Of a stretch of 64,000 nt of DNA, positions 56,101 to 64,000 are shown piece after piece. Positions within the stretch are counted from its first letter, which is position 1; each line of letters opens with the position of its first letter. Both the position numbers and the translations under genes were made by a program. The DNA is from Siniperca chuatsi (Eukaryota > Chordata > Actinopteri > Centrarchiformes > Sinipercidae): contig NC_058062.1 of NCBI RefSeq assembly GCF_020085105.1, positions 7,181,945 through 7,245,944 of the forward strand, read 5' to 3'. The notes beneath the pieces were generated by a model. That model ran no database searches and was not told where the DNA came from. It was given only the letters and a program-made list of their open reading frames with translations.

Positions 56101-57222
56101 GTCCCTCAACATCCTCTGAAGGGCAGTGGTTTGTCACACTCGCACTTCCTCCCATCACTGTTGTCACACCCTGACGCTGGGCGCCATAAGCAGTATAGGG
56201 AACTTAACTTCAGGGAGGCAATTGATGCAGCATGAGCTCTCAGGTTGCCTGTTACACTGCAGTGCCCAACTGAGTGGAGCATACCAAAACGTCTATAAAA
56301 TCATACTGTAGGGCACAATGGACAAGCTATTTTCATAGTCTTCCTATATTTGTATAATTATATAATAATTATATTTCCAATTATATGGTTATATCATCTC
56401 TAAAATCAATATACATCTGTTTGGCTGTCTTGTACTCCCACAGTATGTTGTGTGCCCTGGAATGCAGCACTATCAGAAAAACTAATGCCTGCTTCATCTC
56501 CGTAGAGTGTGTGCGTTTATGTGGGTGCAACACAAGGCCCTCAACATAAACCACCAAGAGTTTCCTCTCTTGTTATGTCAGAAAGCATAAGCAAAACTAA
56601 AAAGTCCTCTTGCTCTAACTGCTTATGTGGTGGCATGAACAACTTCACTGTTTCAAAACAGACTGAAAAATACAGCATCATCATGGCTGTGCAGGCTGCC
56701 TGCCACTCGTTACTCCTTGCTCCTGTCATTGCTCAATTCTAAAACGGGTCTGTAGAAAGTAGTGAGGCATGGCTCAGTTCTTCTCGCCCACAGAGCTACT
56801 GTGTCATTTGTGTGTGTGCAATGTGAATTGGTGAATAAGGCAACAGGGGAGTGTGGGTAATGGGGAGTAAAGACAGAACAGAGCAGAGCAGAGCCCTTTT
56901 GATGACGTGCTCTCCAAGATGTGAGTATGTGTGTTGTGTTTGCCTGCATGTGTGCTGGGGGATCATAGGATCAATGTGTACACACATACAGAACACGACG
57001 ACAGACAGCTAGTCACAGCTAAGCCACATTACACATCAAATGCACACACTGACATGTCAAACACTGAGAAATCAAACACAGACACACACAACAAAGACAC
57101 ATGCTTACTGTGTTTTGATGGTAAAGCCTTACCATCAAAGTGCCCAGAGTTAATTTGTGTAACTAATTAATATTTAAATGTCAATGATAATATTACAGTC
57201 AAGCCAAAAATGTCTTCCCCTA

Positions 57223-57225
<3 letters not shown>

Positions 57226-57284
<59 letters not shown>

Positions 57285-57302
57285 AATATATATATATATA
57301 TT
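57226..57302. repeat. (AT)n microsatellite, self-complementary
   Basis: A 56-base perfect AT run plus a short AATAA interruption and a further AT stretch. The tract can form a cruciform or slipped hairpin. Confidence 0.97.
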
Positions 57303-57879
57303 AATGTGATTGTTTTCCTTGAATCTTCTCAAACAAGGCAGGGCATGGTTTTCCCCAATTTAACGTGCATATTGAATTACTGAACAAAATTAATTATTAT
57401 CTTTTTTTGGAGCAAGCCCAACACCATTCCCTACAGAAGCACTAGATTGAAGAATCAAAGAGCTCTGGCTTTTGCCTTGAAAAATTTCACAGCTCAGTAA
57501 ACCCTAGTCTACATGGATGAGGCAGGTGGGAGGTCATCATTAGAACACCCCCCTCCCTCCCCTTCCTTGTCTAGGCTGCCCACAACTACCCCAAGGCACA
57601 ACAGTGCCTCTTCCCTCCCATATCCATGATGGTTACACAAACTGTCATCTGAATCCTGCCACACAGAGCTTAGGGTAGACGTCATTCAGCCTCTAACAGA
57701 CTCTACTCCCTAAAACTGGCTGGAAAGAGGCATCCATAGAGAGAGAAAGAAAGAGAGAGAGAGGTAAACTGGATGTATGCTAAGATTGTGTATATGCAAG
57801 AATGAGAGATAGAAGAAGCAATTGACAGTAATTGAGAAAGAGAGCAAGTTTAATGAGCTTAATGTTAACTTAATTCGTT

Positions 57880-57945
57880 TAGATGTTTTGGCAATGCTGT
57901 GTAACCCTGCCAGTAAAGCAAATTAAATCAAATTGAAAAACTAAA
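57880..57945 (+). mobile_element. LINE-type 3' tail, second copy
   Basis: The sequence holds TTTTGGCAATGCTGTGTAAC then CCTGCCAGTAAAGCAAATTA and an AAATTGAA tail, matching the family at 31180-31265. Only the extreme 3' end is present. Confidence 0.5.
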
Positions 57946-59404
57946 TTCTCATAGGGGAAAAAGAGAGGAATGGAAAGATAAATACAATGTCAGTAACATT
58001 TTGCCTTGGAAACATGGCACTGTTATCTGTCATGCTAATGAAGCATCTTCACATTGAATACAGATTCTGGAAATAGGAGAGGCAAGGGAGGAATGGAGAG
58101 AATAAAGTGAAACAGATGAGGGAAAGAGAGTCAGGGGGAGAGCGATGTCGGGCCTGTCACTGTTTGTCACTGTAATCTCTCGTGTGGGAGACTGCTTTAA
58201 TTCTCACAGCAGTAGTCTCAGCCGCGCATCCTGCAACTCATCGCACCATCTTAGTGCAAGTTTCGCAGAACACGAAAATAATGTGTGAATAGGCGAGATA
58301 ATCGAAGGTCTGAGAGGGAATGTGAGATGCAGACATGCTCGTGTTTGTCTCAGTGCGCGAATGGATTTATATTTCCAGGTGGTCCATTGTGTAAGACGCT
58401 CGCTTTGCCTCGAATGTAAAGCCCCGGTTCTGCTGTTGACACTCTTTCCGTGCTCAGATAATAAGTGGAAATCCCCCACAGAACTCTGAACAAGCCAAAG
58501 AGCACCAAACAGTCTCACTAATTACTGGCCCACAGAGAAAAAAAAAGCACCAAGTGCTGCCTTCCAGCTTGGATAATTCTGACACAAAGCATTTGTGTTT
58601 AAGAATCCATTTATTTTCACTGTCGGTCATGGAAACTACTCAATGCATTCAGTATGGCATATCTACAGGTTTGGTTATAAAACATATCACACCCTTCTGA
58701 GTTCATCACACATTTGAATGCACACATGCACATACATACAGTATGCACACCAATGTCAGGCTCTCCTGTGGCTTCTCTATCACACTGCCCTCATTCTCCC
58801 CAGCTGCTTTCCTTATGCTTTCCATCACCTCGCGTCACCAATGGGGCCAATTATTGCCTACAGAATCTATTTCATAAGCTCAGAGCAGGAGAGTTTGTGC
58901 ATGTTCATGTGTGCACGTGTGCATGCTTGTTGCTAAGCATGAGGAAGAGAGACAGACAGGAAGAGAGACAGCGAGAGAAAGAGAGAGAGTCTCTTTTGCA
59001 GGGTCAAGTCACATCCAGTTCATTTCCTCACAGTCAGCTTCCTGTCTTATCAGTCTGTGGTCATCCTCTTCCATAGACAAGGTGTCCGCTGTCAATCTCA
59101 GCTCCCACTCACTCTGAGTGATTGTGTGTGTCTGTCAGGTCATGTTGGTAATTCTGTAGAAGCTGTGTTAAATAATAGCAAAATAATCCGTGTATATGGG
59201 AGGGGGAGACACAGGAAGGGGTTGTTTGTCCCTGGATTCCCTTACAATCTCCTGTCGAATGGACTCTCCACCGTTTTCCCTGATTTAGCGGAGGATGTTT
59301 GAAGGTTGTTTTAACAGCTCATATTCATGATTTCTATCTCACACCTACTCCATTGACTATGTCAACTCTGTACAAGCTCTGTGCCCCCATTCAACTAATG
59401 TGTC

Positions 59405-59565
59405 TGAGTGTCCCAGAAAAGAATCTGCCAAGATTACAGGGTTCAATTCTCACTGGGGCCACCCATACATCTAAAAATGCTTGCACCCATGGTACTGTCA
59501 GGCACTTTGGATAAAACCGTTCATCAAGTGGCATACTGTTGCTGTCAAATGAAAATCTTCTATCT
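59405..59565 (+). mobile_element. tRNA-derived SINE-like element, degenerate
   Basis: A polymerase III B-box-like word GGTTCAATTCTC (59440-59451) is followed by CACTTTGGATAAAACCGTTC, the same tail family as at 46950-47095. Box A is not convincing. The copy is diverged. Confidence 0.5.
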
Positions 59566-60770
59566 CCTAAAGCATCCAAAGGTTTTCACTCCTTAAAGCT
59601 GTACTCAGGACCTTTGCACATTGGTGTTTTAATCTCCAAGTGACAGTGTCAGGAAATAGTATTAGTTTTGAAATAACTTACATTTTTTAATACTGAAGGC
59701 ACCAAAGGGACAAGAGAGGTCTGGTGAGTATTTGCTTAGTTTTTGTGTAGGAAATAGTTTATTATTTTGTTTTAGGCTTGGATTAGCTACTTCTCGTGCA
59801 TGAAAAAACTATGAAACTATGTCGTCTCAGTTAGGAATAGGATGCTCTTATCTCTTGCAGCACATCTTTGGGTGAGTCGGTGCAGTGTTATTTTAGTTTG
59901 AGCACCCTGCATTTTGAATGTCATACATGAGGCTTTGATAATTTTTACATGGGCCAAAGACTGATAGAATTTCACAGCACATGGACGAATATGTTTGCAT
60001 CCAATTCAAATAATAACATGAAAGTCAATAAAATTGGAGTTGCAGGGTTTTTATCACAGTGTGCCAAGTCCCTCACAGCTATTGCTACTGGAGGTAATCA
60101 TCGACTCCTTTCAGATATAACAATGTTTAATACTCCCGTATGGTCTGCACTGCTTTAATTAAACAATGTTGTCGGATCTCAAAGCATTCCTCTCATTACA
60201 TTCATTACCACAGAGTTGTCTAATTCCCCCAAATGGTTTTCAGCCACAGGCACCGATCTTGGCTTTGTTTGCTAAAGATATGGAGGATGTGGGGAGAGTG
60301 TGTCATGAAAGTGTGTTTGCCAAACTCTCGATGATGACCAGTGAAAGGATAATAGTTGACATAGGTGCACTTATACCTGGGTCTCGTCATCAGTCACCTC
60401 CTTTCTGTCTATTGGTTGTCCTTTCACTCTCGCACTACTGTTTGCTTTGTGACTTTGTCCTTCTCTCTGTCACTCAATCTTTACGTCTCTTGGTTCCAGA
60501 ATTAATTTCTTTTTTCTTGTATTACTCTCTCTGACTCTTTCTCTACATATACCCTGTCATACAGCACCAATAAAGAAATGAGATTGATACTGGGAAACAA
60601 TTAAGGTCAGACTAGCGATGTGCTGAATGTTTCCACCCTGTGGAAAATGATCTATCACTTCCTCAATAACATCTGACAGAGGCAGCTGTTTTAAACCTGC
60701 TCACAATGAAGCGTTTCCCTGAGCCTTGGGCACAACAAAAGGGGAAGCTGAGGAATTCTTTTGGGTATAT

Positions 60771-60771
<1 letters not shown>

Positions 60772-60811
<40 letters not shown>
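60772..60811. repeat. (CA)n microsatellite
   Basis: Twenty uninterrupted CA units in non-coding DNA right of the PLCL gene. Confidence 0.97.
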
Positions 60812-60813
<2 letters not shown>

Positions 60814-61866
60814 ATGTGGATGTGCCATCCTCATCTGTTTCTTCTCTGTGTGTCTATGTAAGACTAAATTTCATTTTGAACAGGAAGCAAGAATGTTACA
60901 GTGGCTCTTACATGCAACGCTACCAGACATGGCTTTTCTCAGATCTACTTCCAATGAAACTTTGCACAGGACCTCTCTGAAACACTGACCATATACAGCC
61001 TGCGGTCCTCAGTGTTGCAGTGTGGCTGAGACTGGCATGCTTATCACAACCAGACAGAGGAAGCTGAGGATGGGCAGGAGGCTGATTAACAACAAATGTC
61101 ACATCAGTCTCGTGTCACACATTGCCACAGAATTTACCCTCTAACTCAGACACAGTACTCGTGTGAAATGACAGCCTGACAAAAGATTGCAGGCAACTCT
61201 GCAACAAAGAGAAAATTTAGATAGATGTTTTCTGTGCAGTGTAAGAGAAGAAAAATCCGGTCGTTAAAGCCCCAGAAACATCAGATACTATTGAAGGAAT
61301 CAATACAGGATTTACAAGTCTGATCATGAAGGTTCTATGGCGATAAATAAAACCATTACAGGACGAGGCCACAAGTTTCCCGAAGCTTAATCGTTGTCTC
61401 TCGGACTGCCTGCCCCAGCATCCCCAATACTTCAGTCTGTAGCCACACAGGCATTACCTTGACTGCTGTCTGCATTGCAGTGAATGGTAGGGAGAGAGAA
61501 GTGCCCCCGCCTGCCACCAGAGAGCTGTGCTGCTGCAGCAGTACAGGAATCTCTGCTACACTCCTCTCCCCTCATCCGCCCTGCTTCACCTCATTTATCC
61601 CCCCTCTCAACTACTCTCTGAACAGGAGGGGGGTTAGGAGGAGAAGCATCCTGTACTGACCTCTGACAGATGTACAAACATATATGCACACACACCACAG
61701 CCTGTCCTTGATAGTGATTCGTGTTTGTTGCCGTCTTTTTTGAGGTGTACATTGGAGAGAAATTCACAAGGTGACAAACCATGAGATCCATAATCGATGC
61801 CAACAATTCTCAAGGCACAATCCTAAAAGAATTTCTGTTTTCCCTTCTACACCTCCTCATGTACAC

Positions 61867-61868
<2 letters not shown>

Positions 61869-61902
<34 letters not shown>
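61869..61902. repeat. (AC)n microsatellite
   Basis: Seventeen AC units. Confidence 0.95.
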
Positions 61903-61904
<2 letters not shown>

Positions 61905-62610
61905 CTTCATTGTAAAACCCACATATTATTGTGGAGGTACACACCTGCCTCCATGTGCTGCACACTCACTCTCCAAACGCCCACCATGTATGTATTTTAA
62001 ACATCCAGAGCTGAGAAGCTATTTAGATGCTGGAGTAGAGAAAGAGAAGGAGGCTAAAATTGGCAAGTGTTCAGTGAAGTCCAGTCACCTGTGTAGGTGC
62101 AGAGGACACTGTGTGGGTAGAAGAGCAGGCGAGCTTACTATAGCACAGTACACATGGAGCCTTTGGTAAAGGCTATTGTTTTCTTCCAAACTCCTGTCTC
62201 TGCTCCAGCATTTGGCAAAAATAAGACTACATCTCTGAGCAGACTTTTGATCAATGATGCATTTTCTCTCTGACACATTCCACGCCTGCGTCCGTGAAGC
62301 CCACTCAGCTCTATAAATAATCCCAGTGAGCCTGATCCTTGGGCTCCTTCTGTCTCGTCAAGAGGCTGGCAAACCAACTCATGGACTGTTCCAGTGCCAG
62401 TGAAAAATAAAAACAACTCTGGTGTGGTATCTGCACCCGCTTATCTTTGATCTGCAGGATGATGAGCCTTCTTACACAGCTCCTTCCCTCTCCTTTTCTA
62501 TTAGATAATCATTCTCAATTGCACTTGATTGGTTAAGCATACTTGGGCCATGTCTTAAATGTTTTACAATACGTTTTACAATACGTCAAGTTTTATCATA
62601 TTGCCACTTA

Positions 62611-63030
62611 GGTAATGTAAGGTAACTGAGTACATTTACTCCAGTTCTGCACTTAAGTACAGTTCTGAGGTACATCATCTGAGTTTTTCCACTTTATACC
62701 TCTTTAAACTTCTAACCCACTGCACTTGAAAGGGAAATGTACTTTTTACTCTTTGATAATAATACTTACAATACAAATTAAGATTAAAAAAAACCCAAAT
62801 GAACCTCTAAAATATGATACCAAACAATATAAAATAGTTAAAAGTAGCTCCACCTCAACCAGCTACAACACTAAAATGCTGCTTATACATTAACCCGTCA
62901 GTAATAATAATCCAATTATGTAATATATAATAATACAGTTAACACTGCCAAGGCCCATTCTGCATGTTAATAATGTATTTTTGTGATGTGTAACTGCTAC
63001 TTTTGCTTAAGTAAAGGATACTTCTTAGGG
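62611..63030 (-). mobile_element. hAT-like non-autonomous DNA element, copy 3
   Basis: The copy is in opposite orientation, with ACTGAGTACATTTACTCCAG and CACTTAAGTACAG at the left and TTTTGCTTAAGTAAAGGATA at the right. Its middle is degenerate. It matches the reverse complement of the copies at 4344 and 36745. Confidence 0.7.
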
Positions 63031-64000
63031 CAAACTAGTGACAACTAGTAAGAGCTGGGAGCAGAGCTGGGCTGAACTGCTGCTGAGATGAATAATAGTT
63101 TCATTAGCTTTTTCTCCCAGTAGTGGAGACAAATGTAGGACATTGGAGGAAGTGGATGTGTTTGTGTAAATGCACAGTGAAGGGAGGGTGGAGGACACGG
63201 AAGCAGAGTGGTTCAATGTGCCCACTTTGCAGAAGAGCTCTGGGTGAAGGTGACCTTTGTGCTTGCCCAGAAAGTTTGATTGGCAGGACTGCAGTGAGGA
63301 GAATCAGGTCCAGCCTGCAATGAGTGGGCTAGGTGGATTGATACTAGTGAAGGATCGGCAGAGGAAAGACATTGGTGCAAAACTGGGGGTTTCTTCAGGA
63401 AGAAAGAAGGCAGTTAGCATGCAAGGGAAGAACAGGGAGAACAACTGTTCCTATTTTTAAATCTGGCCTCACTCCTCTACTGAGAAGAGGGGGAGTTAGG
63501 ATTCCCTGAGAGATAACTGAACAGCAGGAGGGGAGGTGAATCTGATGAGGATGCGTAAGAAAGCCACACTGATATCCAGGCCCCGATACGAGCTGACCCA
63601 GTTTCACCAAAAAGCCCTGTCCGCCACATTAAACTGAACTCCTCTCTCCTAACAAGGATGTTCTCTTGTTGCTAGGTCATGTGAAGGTGTATGTGTTACT
63701 TATGACCAGCGGTATGAAAATTGCTGTTTGAAGGGTTGTGGAACTCAATCTGCTGCAATATTGTAAAAAGGAACAACTAGTGGAAAGATTAGTGTCTCAT
63801 CTCGTTTCATCTAGACCACCATGTCAATGCGCTTCTCAAGAGTCGGACAAACTTGTTATCTAGGCTTATTTCACATTATCACATAGTCTCTTTCTCTGTC
63901 TTTTGAAAAGGAGCACTAACTTTCAACTGCTTTTCTGGCTAGCTCAAATGGAGTCAAATTCACTTTGAAGTTATTTGTAACCTGTTTGTGTTTGCATGAA

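Larger units (their letters stand above)
53104..64000. other. Non-coding DNA upstream of PLCL exon 2, probably intron 1
   Basis: The first PLCL exon, which should end in a peptide like PRRSSIIK before DGSKQ, was not found on the minus strand here. In other PLCL genes intron 1 is long, so most of this stretch is likely intron. It contains microsatellites, a SINE-like copy, a LINE tail and a hAT-like element. No other gene is supported. Confidence 0.55.

Overview
The window is nuclear DNA of a ray-finned fish, most likely a percomorph teleost. The genes have vertebrate exon-intron structure with GT-AG introns. The encoded orexin precursor is of the teleost type. The repeats are typical of percomorph genomes: degenerate hAT-like miniature elements, L2-type and other non-LTR retrotransposon fragments, SINE-like tails and many CA/TC/AT microsatellites. 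Nothing in it looks bacterial, viral or organellar.

Three genes are supported, all on the minus strand, so the window reads from right to left. (1) At 29142-53103 is an inactive phospholipase C-like (PLCL/PRIP) gene: one large 2,487-base exon plus four downstream exons, with the first exon not found. (2) At 24895-26441 is hcrt, the prepro-orexin gene, in two exons. (3) At 5620-21016 is kcnh4, an ELK-type voltage-gated potassium channel, as 16 coding exons whose lengths sum to an intact 1,203-residue frame. kcnh4 next to hcrt in the same orientation matches the tetrapod order on human 17q21. At the left edge (about 2100-3000) a CpG-containing, TATA-less region with CCAAT and ETS-type motifs looks like a housekeeping promoter and first exon of one more gene on the minus strand (rab5c by synteny, unproven).

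Layout: 1-2900, unassigned AT-rich DNA and a promoter-like segment; 3000-5600, spacer with a hAT-like element; 5620-21016, kcnh4 with a 5.2-kb first intron holding a LINE fragment; 21017-24894, spacer with a LINE tail; 24895-26441, hcrt; 26442-29141, spacer with the hcrt promoter and a perfect hairpin; 29142-53103, the PLCL gene, whose introns hold a decayed L2 LINE, other LINE tails and long microsatellites; 53104-64000, non-coding DNA, probably intron 1 or upstream DNA of the PLCL gene.

The most notable content is the PLCL gene. It resembles PLCL2 over most of its length but has lost more phospholipase active-site residues than I expect for PLCL1/PLCL2, carries a roughly 100-residue Gln/Pro/His-rich insertion in its tail, and sits next to kcnh4-hcrt. 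That suggests a third PLCL ohnolog retained in fish and absent from the mammalian 17q21 region. The three genes are not an operon. They are separate neighbours, two acting in neural excitability and neuropeptide signalling and one in inositol-phosphate, phosphatase and receptor-trafficking scaffolding. I found no novel multi-gene system.
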